Shown here piece after piece: positions 1 to 7,876 of a DNA stretch of 33,660 bases (its first letter is position 1; each line of letters starts with the position of its first letter). The stretch comes from Colimorpha sp002372855 (GTDB taxonomy: Bacteria; Bacteroidota; Bacteroidia; Bacteroidales; P3). The stretch covers positions 1-33,660 of the forward strand of contig CAMOOR010000019.1 of the NCBI GenBank assembly GCA_946621635.1, given 5' to 3'. The position numbers and the translations under genes are program-made. Below the pieces are notes generated by a model, which did no database searches, was not told the origin of the DNA, and saw only the letters and a list, made by a program, of their open reading frames with translations.

Positions 1-53
1 ATGAGAAGTATATAGGAACTATATGAGAAGGGCCGAATTTGACCCCTCTCGGG
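1..53. repeat. Partial copy of the AT-rich 11-bp-unit repeat
   Basis: Bases 1-41 are identical to the reverse complement of 17706-17746. The units are 11 bp (ATGAGAAGTAT and variants), followed by GGCCGAATTTG and then CCCCTCTCGGG. The element is cut by the window edge, so its full length is unknown. The same GCCGAATT and GACCCCTCTCGG tail recurs at the 17.8 kb copy and at the window's right end. Confidence 0.85.
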
Positions 54-58
54 GGGAG

Positions 59-99
59 TGATGAGTGATGAGTGATGAGTGATGCCGCGTCTCTACAGG
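59..99. repeat. 7-bp tandem array (GATGAGT) joined to half of a GCATGC palindrome
   Basis: About 3.7 copies of GTGATGA at 59-84 run directly into GATGCCGCGTCTCTACAGG (81-99). The latter is the right half of the palindromic GAGACGCGGCATGCCGCGTCTC element found intact at 33.3 kb. Intergenic, downstream of the flippase. Confidence 0.75.
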
Positions 100-120
100 C
101 GGGCAGACGGTGTCTTTTCA

Positions 121-260
121 CGACAACGGAGACAACAAGGACAACGGGGGAAACGCCAACATGGCGTTTCCTTGGAATTGGTTGTTTCTATGACAGATAG
201 ATAAAAGAAAAACGCATGTTGCGTTTTTCAATGTTGTCCTTGTTGTCTATGTTGTCGTTA
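121..260. repeat. Composite hairpin cassette with 9-bp GTTGTC arrays; probable terminator of the flippase
   Basis: GACAACnnn units (three, 9-bp period, 122-148) precede a perfect hairpin (149-158/162-171, GGAAACGCCA arm). A second hairpin follows (208-216/220-228, AAAAACGCA arm with T-run), then GTTGTCnnn units (about 233-258), which are the inverse of the first array. The second hairpin has A/T runs on both sides and could terminate the leftward flippase transcript. The same two hairpins and the GTTGTC array recur in the same order at 33455-33545. Confidence 0.8.
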
Positions 261-268
261 AAAAAACC

Positions 269-1756
269 TTATTTCGAAGCGGGCAAAAACCTGTTCACCA
301 CGCGACGCACCAGTGCGCGCTCGGACCAGAGGAGGGCGGCGACGTAGACAAGGAGGAGCAGCGTGTTGTAGGCCAGGCGCAGCCAGAGGTTGTCGATGTG
401 GACGAGGGTGCTGGCGGCGTAGAGGGCCAGGGCCAGGGCAAAGTAGCCGAGGATGGAGGCCACGGGATAGGGCACGGGGTAGTAGCGGCGGCCGATGAAG
501 TAGCTCAGCAGCACGCAGGTGCCGTAGCCCGCCAGGCCGCCCCAGGCGCAGGCCATGTAGCCGATGCGGGGCACGAGGGCGACGTTGACGCCCACGAGGA
601 CGATGCAGCCTATGACGCTCATGACGGCGCCCCAGTAGGTGCGGGCCGTCAGCTTGTACCAGAAGGAGAGGTTGAAGTAGATGCCCATGAGGATTTCGGC
701 CATCATGACGATGGGCACGGCGCGGAGGCCCTGCCAGTAGTCGGAGTGGATGATGTGTTTGAAGAGGTCCATGTAGCACACCACGACCATGAAGGCGAGG
801 AGGGTGAACATGACGAAGTATTTCATGACCAGGGCCTGGCTTTCCTTGCTCTTGCTGTCGCGGCCGCCGGCGAAGACGAAGGGCTCGTAGGCGTAGCGGA
901 AGGCCTGGGTGATCATGGCCATGATCATGGCTATCTTGACGCAGGCGCCGTAGATGCCGAGCTGCACCTCGCCCTCGGGGCCGGGCATGAGGTAGGGGAA
1001 GAGCAGTTTGTCGGCCACCTGGTTGAGGATGCCGGCGATGCCGAAGACCAGCAGGGGCCAGGCGTAGCGGAGCATGGACTTGAGGAGGGGGATGTTGAAC
1101 GAGGAGAGGCTGAAGCCTTTGAGCTCGCGCCGGAAGCCGAGGGTGACGAGGGCGGTGCAGAGGAGGTTGACGTAGAAGATGTATCCGACGTTGTTCTGCT
1201 CGTCGTACCACTGCATCAGGGGCAGGTGCTGGAGCTTGGGGGCCAGGAGGAAGACGAAGAGGTTGAGGGCGATGTTCATGACGATGAAGGCGAGCTTCAG
1301 GGCAGCGAACTTCCACGCCTTGTTCTCGAAGCGCAGGCGTGCGAAAAGGATGGCCTGGAAGGCGTCGAAGGCGACGACGACGGCCATGGAGGCTATATAC
1401 TGCGGGTGGTCGGCGTAGCCCATGGCCGAGGAGATGGGGCCGAGCAGCGCCATCACCGCCAACACGAACAGCACGCAGACGCTGCCCACGGCGCCGAGGG
1501 CGGTGGAGAAGACGCTGCGGACGTTGGCACCCTCGCGGTTGGCGAAGTAGAAGAAGGTGGTCTCCATGCCGAAGGTGAGGATGACCAGCAGGAGGGCGGT
1601 GTAGGCGTAGACGTTGGTGACGACGCCGTAGCCGCCGGAGGCAGCGGAGATGTGATAGGTGTAGAGCGGCACGAGCAGGTAGTTGAGGAACCTGCCGACA
1701 ATGCTGCTGAGGCCGTAGACGACCGAATCGGAAAAGAGTTTCTTCAATGATGACAT
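269..1756 (-). CDS. Polysaccharide (O-antigen/capsule) flippase, MATE/MVF-like
   Basis: The 495-residue integral membrane protein has about 12-14 hydrophobic segments spread over its whole length. The N-terminus (MSSLKKLFSDSVVYGLSSIV, then GRFLNYLLVPLYT) is typical of Wzx-type polysaccharide transporters, which flip undecaprenyl-linked glycans to the periplasmic side of the inner membrane. The conserved pattern of an early GR..NY...PLYT and a following YGV is visible. The gene is divergent from the GH20-like lipoprotein, with about 76 bp between starts. Its 3' end abuts a hairpin that could act as terminator. The substrate cannot be read from sequence; lipid-linked capsule or O-antigen repeat units are likely given the glycosyltransferases elsewhere in the window. 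The long plus-strand frames across this gene are GC-driven shadows. Confidence 0.85.
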   Translation of the reverse strand: MSSLKKLFSDSVVYGLSSIVGRFLNYLLVPLYTYHISAASGGYGVVTNVYAYTALLLVILTFGMETTFFYFANREGANVRSVFSTALGAVGSVCVLFVLAVMALLGPISSAMGYADHPQYIASMAVVVAFDAFQAILFARLRFENKAWKFAALKLAFIVMNIALNLFVFLLAPKLQHLPLMQWYDEQNNVGYIFYVNLLCTALVTLGFRRELKGFSLSSFNIPLLKSMLRYAWPLLVFGIAGILNQVADKLLFPYLMPGPEGEVQLGIYGACVKIAMIMAMITQAFRYAYEPFVFAGGRDSKSKESQALVMKYFVMFTLLAFMVVVCYMDLFKHIIHSDYWQGLRAVPIVMMAEILMGIYFNLSFWYKLTARTYWGAVMSVIGCIVLVGVNVALVPRIGYMACAWGGLAGYGTCVLLSYFIGRRYYPVPYPVASILGYFALALALYAASTLVHIDNLWLRLAYNTLLLLVYVAALLWSERALVRRVVNRFLPASK

Positions 1757-1832
1757 GCCCCATTAACGACACGGGGAGAAAAATATTGTACGCAAACCAT
1801 AATAAAAAAAGTCTTTCGCCGTTAAAGGGAGT

Positions 1833-3284
1833 ATGAAAAAGACACTCACAGCATTGATGGCACTGATGTGCCTGGCAGGCCTCTGGGGCTGCGGCCGCAC
1901 GGTGACGGTGACGGAGATCGACATCGTGCCGGAGCCTGTCTTCATGGTGAAAAAGGAAGGCACCTACACGCTGGAACGTACCATAGCCGTGGCCACGTCG
2001 GGCCTGGGACAGAATTCGGCGACAGCCAAATACATCATGAGCTCGCTGCGCCATGCGCGGATGCGGCCCTCGCTGGTGGCGCGGTCGGAGGAGAGCGACA
2101 TCGAGCTGATTATCAACGACACCGTCAACCCCGAGCTGGGCGACGAGGGCTACCTGCTGGAGGTGCGCCAGAACGGCGTCCGCCTCTCGGCCAACACGGA
2201 GACAGGCCTCTTCTACGCCTACCAGACCTTCATCCAGATGATGCCGCCGGACGTGGAGGAGCACCGCTACCGCTCCTTCGTCCTGCCGGAGTGCACCATC
2301 CTGGACTACCCCCGCTTCGCCTGGCGCGGCGCACACCTCGAGGCCGACCGCCAACGGTTCCCGGTGAAGTTCATCAAGAAATACCTGGACCTCATGGCCA
2401 CCTACAAGCTGAACCACTTCCTGCTGCAGCTGCCCGACAGCAGCGCTTTCGTGCCCGACAGCCTGGTGGACTCCGCCCTGGACATCGACCTCAGCGAGCA
2501 CCTCTACTCCGCCGAGGAGCTTGCCGACATCAGCGACTACGCCGCCTCGCTCTCCATCACCGTGCAGCTGGACGACTCCACCTTCTTCTGGGACGACACC
2601 ACGCTCCTCCCCTACTCCGCCCTCGAGGAAGGCCGCCTGGTGGCCGCCCGCCAGTCCATGGCCTCCGCCCACCACTTTGCCCGCCTCGGCGACCGCGTGG
2701 TGGTGTGTCCCGACGAATACTGCCGTTTCGACTGCTACCAAGCCGACCCGCGCTACCAGTCCACCGCCTCCGATGGCATCATCACCCTCGCCAACGCCTA
2801 CCACTTCGACCCCTCGCCGCAGGGCACCAACAAATACATCGAGCAGAACATCCTCGGCGGACAGCTGAACCTCTGGACCACCCACATATCCTCCACCTCG
2901 GCGGCCGAATACATGCTCCTGCCGCGCCTGCTGGCCATGAGCGAGTGCCTGTGGACACCGCGCGAGAACAAGAACTGGAACCACTTCCGCAAGAAGGTGG
3001 AGCTGCAGAAGGTGCGCCTCGCCAGCCGGGGATACAACTATTGCGAGGGCTCCTTCACGCCCCTCTTCCGTGCCACCCGCGTCGACGACCGCACCACCAA
3101 CATCGCCATCGAGACCGAGGTGCCGTCCACCTACATCTTCTATACCACCGACGGCAGCACCCCCTCGCGCAACTCGCAGGTCTACCTCGGCCCCATCAAC
3201 CTCCAGCGCGGCACCCACATCAAGATACTGCCCGTATACAAGGACCAAGAGCGAGACTCAGTATATGAATTTATCATCAAATAG
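1833..3284 (+). CDS. GH20-like (beta-N-acetylhexosaminidase family) lipoprotein lacking the catalytic core
   Basis: The 483-residue lipoprotein has a signal peptide ending in a lipobox (LWGC, Cys20). Residues about 30-140 resemble the GH20b N-terminal domain. PRFAWRGAHLE (160-170) and FIKKYLDLMATYKLN (180-194) match the first strands of the GH20 barrel. LGGQLNLWT (341-349) and YMLLPRLLAMSECLWT (360-375) match its end. A chitobiase-type C-terminal domain (YTTDGSTPSRNSQ) follows. The family HLTDDQ segment reads LQLPDSS here, and the stretch normally holding GGDE, with the catalytic Asp-Glu pair, is absent: the chain jumps from the ITV strand (242-244) to the RVVVCPDEYCRFDCYQADP segment (288-306). 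At 483 residues it is shorter than typical GH20 enzymes. It is probably a non-hydrolytic glycan-binding protein or a decayed enzyme, and the frame is intact. It overlaps hydE by 20 bp. Confidence 0.82.
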   Translation: MKKTLTALMALMCLAGLWGCGRTVTVTEIDIVPEPVFMVKKEGTYTLERTIAVATSGLGQNSATAKYIMSSLRHARMRPSLVARSEESDIELIINDTVNPELGDEGYLLEVRQNGVRLSANTETGLFYAYQTFIQMMPPDVEEHRYRSFVLPECTILDYPRFAWRGAHLEADRQRFPVKFIKKYLDLMATYKLNHFLLQLPDSSAFVPDSLVDSALDIDLSEHLYSAEELADISDYAASLSITVQLDDSTFFWDDTTLLPYSALEEGRLVAARQSMASAHHFARLGDRVVVCPDEYCRFDCYQADPRYQSTASDGIITLANAYHFDPSPQGTNKYIEQNILGGQLNLWTTHISSTSAAEYMLLPRLLAMSECLWTPRENKNWNHFRKKVELQKVRLASRGYNYCEGSFTPLFRATRVDDRTTNIAIETEVPSTYIFYTTDGSTPSRNSQVYLGPINLQRGTHIKILPVYKDQERDSVYEFIIK

Positions 3285-4266
3285 CATCCGCCACCTGCTG
3301 ACCACCAGCGACCCCGTGGCCATCGACGACCTCATGGCCGAGGCTTCGCGCGTGCGCGACGAGGTCTACGGCCGCAATGTCTTCATGCGCGGACTGATAG
3401 AAATCAGCAACCACTGCCGCAACAACTGCCACTACTGTGGCATACGCCGGTCGGCCACGGTGCAGCGCTACCGCCTGACGCCGGAGCAGATACTGCAATG
3501 CTGCGACGTGGGCCGCCGCCTGGGCTTCCGCACCTTCGTGCTGCAGGGCGGCGAGGACGCCTGGTTCACCGACGAGGTGATGTGCCGCCTCGTCGAGAAC
3601 ATCAAACGGCAGCACCCCGACTGCGCCGTCACCCTCTCGCTGGGCGAGCGCGGCCGCGACAGTTTCCGCCGCTTGCGCGACGCCGGTGCCGACCGCTACC
3701 TGCTGCGCCACGAAACCGCCGACCCCGCCCACTACGCCCACCTCCATCCCTCGGAGATGAGCTTCGACCACCGCATGCAGTGCCTGCACGACCTGCGCGA
3801 CCTGGGCTTCCAGGTGGGTGCGGGATTCATGGTCGGCTCGCCGGGACAGACCGTCGACACCCTGCTGAAAGACCTGGAGTTCATCCAGGCCTTCCGGCCG
3901 GAGATGGTGGGCATAGGCCCCTTCATTCCCGCCGCCGGCACCCCCTTCGAGCACGAGCGCGCCGGCAGCGTGGAACTCACCCTGCGCCTGCTGGCCATCA
4001 TACGGCTGCTGCACCCACACGTGCTGCTGCCCGCCACCACTGCCCTCGGCACCCTCCACCCCACGGGCCGCGAGCGCGCCATCATGGCCGGCGCCAACGT
4101 GGTGATGCCCAACCTCTCGCCGCAGGACACCCGCGCCCTCTACTCCATCTACAACAACAAACTCTCCACCGGCTCCGAGGCCGCCGAGAGCGCCGCCGAC
4201 CTGCGCCTGCGCCTCCAGGCCATAGGCTTCGACATCCCCGATTCGCGCGGCGACTACGCTCTTTGA
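3265..4266 (+). CDS. hydE: [FeFe]-hydrogenase maturase HydE (radical SAM)
   Basis: The 333-residue radical SAM protein carries the cluster motif CRNNCHYC (Cys51, 55, 58) in the HydE/BioB-type context (GLIEISNHCRNNCHYCGIR). Other HydE-typical stretches are QGGEDAWFTD, LSLGER, YLLRHETADP, GAGFMVGSPGQT and IGPFIPAAGTPF. HydE acts with HydF and HydG in building the H-cluster of [FeFe] hydrogenases, but neither partner nor a hydrogenase is in this window. I chose ATG 3265 because family similarity begins there; it lies inside the end of the GH20-like gene, so translation is probably coupled. The C-terminal auxiliary-cluster cysteines present in some HydE proteins are missing (the region reads YNNKLSTGSEAAES), as in other HydE members that lack this second cluster. 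Confidence 0.92.
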   Translation: MNLSSNSIRHLLTTSDPVAIDDLMAEASRVRDEVYGRNVFMRGLIEISNHCRNNCHYCGIRRSATVQRYRLTPEQILQCCDVGRRLGFRTFVLQGGEDAWFTDEVMCRLVENIKRQHPDCAVTLSLGERGRDSFRRLRDAGADRYLLRHETADPAHYAHLHPSEMSFDHRMQCLHDLRDLGFQVGAGFMVGSPGQTVDTLLKDLEFIQAFRPEMVGIGPFIPAAGTPFEHERAGSVELTLRLLAIIRLLHPHVLLPATTALGTLHPTGRERAIMAGANVVMPNLSPQDTRALYSIYNNKLSTGSEAAESAADLRLRLQAIGFDIPDSRGDYAL

Positions 4267-4318
4267 AGAAGACAAGAAAAACAAGAAAAACAAAATAACA
4301 GAAGGTAAACCTTAAACA

Positions 4319-4567
4319 ATGAAAAAGAAAAGACCCTACACCTCAACACCTCTACGACTCTACAACTCTAAAACTCTACGCCTCTACGCCTCTATGGCAC
4401 TGCTGCCTATGCTCCTCACCTCGTGCCACAAGACCTGCACCTGCCTCACCTACAACGGCGGCGCACACACCTACACCGCCGAGGAGGTCGACGAACGCGG
4501 CGTGACGTGCCCCAACATGATATTCCAGGCCGGAGTCCAATACTATTCCGTATGCAACTGGGATTGA
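4319..4567 (+). CDS. Small Cys-rich lipoprotein (CxC family), signal peptide encoded by an 8-bp repeat array
   Basis: The 82-residue protein has a lipobox (MLLTSC, Cys36) followed at once by HKTCTC, then two further Cys (GVTCPN and SVCNWD near the C-terminus). The same layout (lipobox, K-x-C-x-C, mid Cys, late Cys) is seen in the two small lipoproteins at 12.1-12.6 kb. Residues about 11-25 are encoded by a degenerate CTCTACGA array, which supplies the basic n-region of the signal. An internal ATG at 4394 gives an 11-residue leader without basic residues, so the upstream ATG is preferred. The 3' end overlaps the start of the PflX-like gene. The function is not known. Confidence 0.6.
   Translation: MKKKRPYTSTPLRLYNSKTLRLYASMALLPMLLTSCHKTCTCLTYNGGAHTYTAEEVDERGVTCPNMIFQAGVQYYSVCNWD
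4350..4394. repeat. 8-bp degenerate tandem array (CTCTACGA) inside a signal peptide
   Basis: About five to six units (CTCTACGA, CTCTACAA, CTCTAAAA, CTCTACGC, CTCTACGC, CTCTATGG) lie in the coding region of the small lipoprotein. The reverse-complement unit (CGTAGAGT/CGTAAAGT) makes up the arrays around the four-helix-bundle gene at 19.8-20.4 kb. Confidence 0.8.
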
Positions 4568-5463
4568 GCATAAACCCCTGCACCCTGTGTCCCCGACAGT
4601 GCAGGGTGGACCGCACACGTGAGCGCGGCTACTGCGGGGCTCCCGCCGAGCCCGCCATAGCCTCCGCCACCATACACACCGGCGAGGAGCCACCACTGGC
4701 AACCCACGGCGGCATTGTCAACATCTTCTTCGCCCACTGCAACCTACACTGCATCTACTGCCAGAACCACCAGATCAGCGGCAGCACCCTCTCCCAGCCA
4801 CTCATCACTCATCACTCATTTCTCGCCTCCCTCCCCGCCCTCCTCGCCCAGTCCAACGGCCTGCTGGGCTTCGTCACCGCCGCCCACTACGCCCACCTCA
4901 TACCGGAGATTCTCGACAACCTCCACACCCAAGGGCTCCACCCCACGGTGGTGTACAACTCCTCCGGCTACGAGTCGGTGGAGACCCTTCGCGCCCTCGA
5001 AGGCCTCGTGGACATCTACCTGCCCGACCTCAAATACCTCGACGCCGAACTCGCCACCCGCTACAGCCATGCGCCGGACTACCCCCAGGTGGCCACCGCC
5101 GCCATCCGCGAGATGCAACGCCAGGTGGGCACCTCCCTCAAGGTCGACGACGACGGCGTCGCCTTCCGCGGCCTCATCGTGCGCCACCTCGTCCTCCCCG
5201 GGCACCTGAAGAATACCCTCGACTGCCTCGACTGGCTGGCCGACACCTTCATGGCGCCGTCGCTCCACGTCTCGCTCATGTCGCAGTACTACCCCCCGCG
5301 CCCGGACCTCCCCGCCCCCATCGACCGCACCCTCAACGCCGACGAGTACGCCCTCGCCGCCCAGCGGTTCCAGGACCTCGGCTTCGACGGATGGCTCCAG
5401 GCTCCCGACGCCAACACCAACTACCGTCCCGACTTCAGCAACGAGACTACCCCCTTCAAATAA
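4552..5463 (+). CDS. PflX-like radical SAM protein (COG1313 type)
   Basis: The 303-residue protein begins with a Cys cluster (NPCTLCPRQC, Cys10/13/17; RGYCGAP, Cys28) and has the radical SAM motif CNLHCIYC (Cys63, 67, 70) followed by QNHQIS. This order, together with GEEPPL and GIVNIFF, is typical of PflX-like proteins related to pyruvate formate-lyase activases; their substrates are largely unknown. ATG 4552 is chosen because the conserved N-terminal NPC motif starts within 8 residues; a TTG at 4564 is an alternative. It overlaps the lipoprotein gene by 16 bp, so it is probably in the hydE operon. Residues of the LSQPLITHHSF segment are encoded by a 7-bp ACTCATC array just after the SAM motif, which looks like an in-frame insertion. 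Confidence 0.8.
   Translation: MQLGLSINPCTLCPRQCRVDRTRERGYCGAPAEPAIASATIHTGEEPPLATHGGIVNIFFAHCNLHCIYCQNHQISGSTLSQPLITHHSFLASLPALLAQSNGLLGFVTAAHYAHLIPEILDNLHTQGLHPTVVYNSSGYESVETLRALEGLVDIYLPDLKYLDAELATRYSHAPDYPQVATAAIREMQRQVGTSLKVDDDGVAFRGLIVRHLVLPGHLKNTLDCLDWLADTFMAPSLHVSLMSQYYPPRPDLPAPIDRTLNADEYALAAQRFQDLGFDGWLQAPDANTNYRPDFSNETTPFK
4798..4820. repeat. 7-bp tandem array (ACTCATC) inside the radical SAM gene
   Basis: Three units of (C)ACTCATC encode QPLITHHS just downstream of the CxxxCxxC loop, where family members would be expected to continue without such residues. The same unit occurs intergenically at 16190-16222, and inverted at 59-84. Confidence 0.75.
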
Positions 5464-5467
5464 AAAG

Positions 5468-5510
5468 AACTAAATACTAAACGCTTAACACTAAACACTT
5501 AACACTAAAT
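5468..5510. repeat. 7-bp tandem array (CTAAACA/CTTAACA), intergenic
   Basis: About six degenerate 7-bp units fill the gap between the PflX-like gene and the next start codon. No separate ribosome-binding site is evident beyond this A/T-rich array. Confidence 0.75.
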
Positions 5511-6077
5511 ATGAAGCTCACCCTCGACCTCGAGCCCGAAGAGAACCCCTTTGAGGACCTCGCCCTCATCCTCTTCCACACCACGGCCCCCAACTACACC
5601 TTCGTCGACGACCTCAACCACCTCTACCGGCTGAGGCTTGCACGCCAGGACGACCTGCAGCTCGACGGAGCCCTCTACCCCTTCTTCTCCTACCGCGACA
5701 CCCTGCGCCGGATGGACATCCACCTCATCGAGCGGCCCTCGCAGCCCCTGCCCGCCAACGCACCGTTGGCAACCCTTTGGTCGCCGTCCCACAAGATGCT
5801 GCTGCTGCAGGGCGAAGACGCCCAACGGCAGGCCGACACCATCGTGGCCGAATTCTCCGTCCTGCCCCCTGCCCCTCCAACCGACGACATCGCCGCCACC
5901 GCGCGCCATCAGATACTCGCCGGCCTCCATGCCGCCTTCACCCCCGTCAGCGCCCTGCACCCCGACGCCGAACTGCCCCCCACGGCCACACGCAAGGCAC
6001 GTCGCGAACACGCCGACCTCCAACAGCTCGTCACCTCCATCCTCCAGTACCTCGACCTCAAACACCCCAACTTTTAA
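5511..6077 (+). CDS. Small protein of unknown function, possibly IPExxxVDY-family-like
   Basis: The 188-residue acidic protein has no signal peptide or membrane segment. The N-terminus (MKLTLDLEPEENPFEDLALI), a central YTFVDDLNHLYRLRL..DDL, YPFFSYRD and the later KMLLLQGE loosely follow the layout of the Bacteroidota IPExxxVDY proteins, although the name-giving motif is not present. The C-terminal third is rich in Pro, Ala and Arg. It is last in the run hydE, lipoprotein, PflX-like, and is read as a real gene because it starts cleanly after the array at 5468-5510 and keeps codon use like its neighbours. The function is not known and the family assignment is tentative. Confidence 0.6.
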   Translation: MKLTLDLEPEENPFEDLALILFHTTAPNYTFVDDLNHLYRLRLARQDDLQLDGALYPFFSYRDTLRRMDIHLIERPSQPLPANAPLATLWSPSHKMLLLQGEDAQRQADTIVAEFSVLPPAPPTDDIAATARHQILAGLHAAFTPVSALHPDAELPPTATRKARREHADLQQLVTSILQYLDLKHPNF

Positions 6078-6097
6078 CCCCGAGTCCGGGAGGTCCA

Positions 6098-6152
6098 AAC
6101 TCCCATTCAACCCCCTACCAACTCCCTATCAACTCCCTACCAACTCCCACCA
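6098..6152. repeat. 11-bp tandem array (AACTCCCTACC), 5 units
   Basis: Five consecutive 11-bp units starting with AAC (6098, 6109, 6120, 6131, 6142) lie in the 288-bp gap upstream of pepD. A short inverted echo (GGTAGGATTTGGTAGG) follows at 6154-6169 and could pair with the CCTACC units. Confidence 0.85.
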
Positions 6153-6286
6153 CGGTAGGATTTGGTAGGTCGATAAACAGGAGAAAAACGGCCGTTTTAA
6201 CGTCCATTAACAAAGTTCAATCCCTGTCCGACCGAAGCTGGGCATTCGGCGTTTGATGAACAAAATATAGATTATTATAAAAAGTA

Positions 6287-6318
6287 TTTGGCGGAATTAA
6301 AAAAAAAACGTAACTTTG
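6287..6318 (+). promoter_or_regulatory. Bacteroidota-type sigma promoter of pepD
   Basis: TTTG (6287-6290), a 20-nt spacer, then TAACTTTG (6311-6318) match the -33 TTTG / -7 TAnnTTTG consensus. Transcription would start about 7 nt further on, giving a leader of about 40 nt before the ATG at 6366. Confidence 0.85.
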
Positions 6319-6365
6319 CAATTCGTAACAAAGAATAAATATCAACACAAAAAATAGACCTTGTT

Positions 6366-7823
6366 ATGACAATCAAAGACCTCGAACCCAAAGAGTTGTG
6401 GAGCAATTTCGATGCTCTCACCAAGTGCCCCCGTCCCTCGAAGCACGAAGAGATTGTGCGTGAATTCCTTGTGAACTGGGCAAAAAAGAACAAGATTGAC
6501 TGCCGTGTGGACAAGGTGGGCAACATCATTCTGAGCAAACCCGCCACCAAAGGCATGGAGAATGTGCACCCCGTGGTGCTGCAGGCCCATATGGACATGG
6601 TGCCCCAGGCCCGTGCCGGCAAGAAGCACGACTTCCTGAAGGACCCCATCAAGACCAAGATTGTGGGTGACTGGGTGTATGCCGACGACACCACCCTCGG
6701 AGCCGACGACGGTCTGGGCGTGGCCGCCATCATGGGCGTCTTCACCTCGAAGACCATCAAGCACGGTCCGCTGGAGGCCCTCATCACCACCGACGAGGAG
6801 ACCGGCATGACCGGCGCCTTCGGCCTGAAGAAAGGCGAGCTGCACGGAGACTACCTGCTGAACCTCGACAGCGAGACCGAGGGCGAGCTCTACGTGGGCT
6901 GCGCCGGCGGTGTCGATGCCACCATCAATATCCCCTTCGCCACCGAGAAAGCCCCCAAGGGCATGGTGGCCTACAAGCTGACCCTCGGCGGCCTCAAGGG
7001 CGGCCATAGCGGCATGGAAATCAACAGCGGCCGCGCCAACGTCAACAAGCTTCTCTTCCGCCACCTGCGCTGGGTTGCCGAGTGCGGCCTGCGCCTGATC
7101 AGCATCGAGGGCGGCAACATGCGCAACGCCATCCCGCGCGACGCCGAAGCCATCATCGCCTTCCCCAAGGAGCACACCGAGTGCATCCTCAAGGAGTTTG
7201 ACAAAGTGGCCGGCTGGGTGAAGAAAGAGCTTGCCAACGTCGAGCCCGACTTCTTCATGAAATATGAGAAAGTGCGCATGACCCCCAACGTCATGACCGA
7301 TGCCGACACGCAGAAGATCATCAACCTGATGATGGTGGCCCCGAACGGCGTCATCCGCATGAGCAAAGACATGGAAGGTCTCGTGGAGACCTCGCTGAAC
7401 CTGGCCATCGTGAAGACCACCGCCAGCAAGAACTTCACCGTGAAGGCCCTGCTGCGCTCCAGCGTCGACACCGCCAAGGAAGCCCTGGCCGAGCGCCTCG
7501 TCTGCCTGGCCGAACTGGCCGGCGGCAAGTGCCAGCTCAGCGGCGCCTATCCCGGTTGGAAACCCAACATGGAGAGCCAGCTGCTGAAGACCATGAAGGC
7601 AACGTACAAGAAGCTGTACAAGAAAGAGCCCGCCGTGGTGGCCATCCACGCCGGTCTGGAGTGCGGCCTGCTCGGCGGCAAATATCCCGAGATGGAGATG
7701 ATCTCCTTCGGTCCCACGCTGCAGAGCCCCCACAGCCCCGACGAGCGCGCCAACATCCCCAGCAGCAAGAAGTTCTACGACTACCTTGTTGCCACGCTGG
7801 AAAACATCCCCGTGAAGAAATAA
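6366..7823 (+). CDS. pepD: Cytosolic aminoacyl-histidine dipeptidase (M20C, PepD)
   Basis: This 485-residue M20 metallopeptidase is full length for PepD. The di-zinc site motifs are visible: QAHMDMV (His75, Asp77), LGADDGLG (Asp114/115), TDEETGMTGAF (Glu144/145), NLDSE (Asp168), and a C-terminal IHAGLECG that supplies the last His. PepD hydrolyses Xaa-His and other dipeptides in the cytoplasm during peptide utilisation. It is a single-gene unit: a canonical promoter at 6287-6318 lies upstream and a strong hairpin at 7847-7876 lies downstream. Codon use is strongly biased toward a few C/G-ending codons (for example CTG, GGC, AAG), consistent with high expression. Confidence 0.95.
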   Translation: MTIKDLEPKELWSNFDALTKCPRPSKHEEIVREFLVNWAKKNKIDCRVDKVGNIILSKPATKGMENVHPVVLQAHMDMVPQARAGKKHDFLKDPIKTKIVGDWVYADDTTLGADDGLGVAAIMGVFTSKTIKHGPLEALITTDEETGMTGAFGLKKGELHGDYLLNLDSETEGELYVGCAGGVDATINIPFATEKAPKGMVAYKLTLGGLKGGHSGMEINSGRANVNKLLFRHLRWVAECGLRLISIEGGNMRNAIPRDAEAIIAFPKEHTECILKEFDKVAGWVKKELANVEPDFFMKYEKVRMTPNVMTDADTQKIINLMMVAPNGVIRMSKDMEGLVETSLNLAIVKTTASKNFTVKALLRSSVDTAKEALAERLVCLAELAGGKCQLSGAYPGWKPNMESQLLKTMKATYKKLYKKEPAVVAIHAGLECGLLGGKYPEMEMISFGPTLQSPHSPDERANIPSSKKFYDYLVATLENIPVKK

Positions 7824-7846
7824 GGGAACATGCTAAAAACAAAAAA

Positions 7847-7876
7847 AGCGTCCGCAAATGCGGACGCTTTTTTTTT
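7847..7876. terminator. Bidirectional rho-independent terminator
   Basis: A 10-bp perfect stem (AGCGTCCGCA, 7847-7856, pairing with 7859-7868) with a 2-nt loop is flanked by an A-run on the left and a T-run on the right. It serves pepD on the plus strand and the 608-residue exported protein on the minus strand, whose stop codon lies in the T-run. Confidence 0.9.

Noticed and set aside
59..84. CRISPR array
   Set aside because: The repeats are only 7-11 bp long and directly contiguous with no unique spacers; no cas genes are present. The same holds for all other arrays in the window.
258..3248. A 996-codon open frame on the plus strand, and a 450-codon frame at 398-1750
   Set aside because: They run antisense to the flippase and out of frame with the GH20-like gene. 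Their composition (Arg/His/Pro-rich or Gly/Val/Asp-rich) is typical of GC-driven shadow frames.
3070..3264. N-terminal extension of HydE to an upstream ATG
   Set aside because: The extra residues are Pro/Ser/Thr-rich shadow of the GH20-like gene; HydE similarity starts at ATG 3265.
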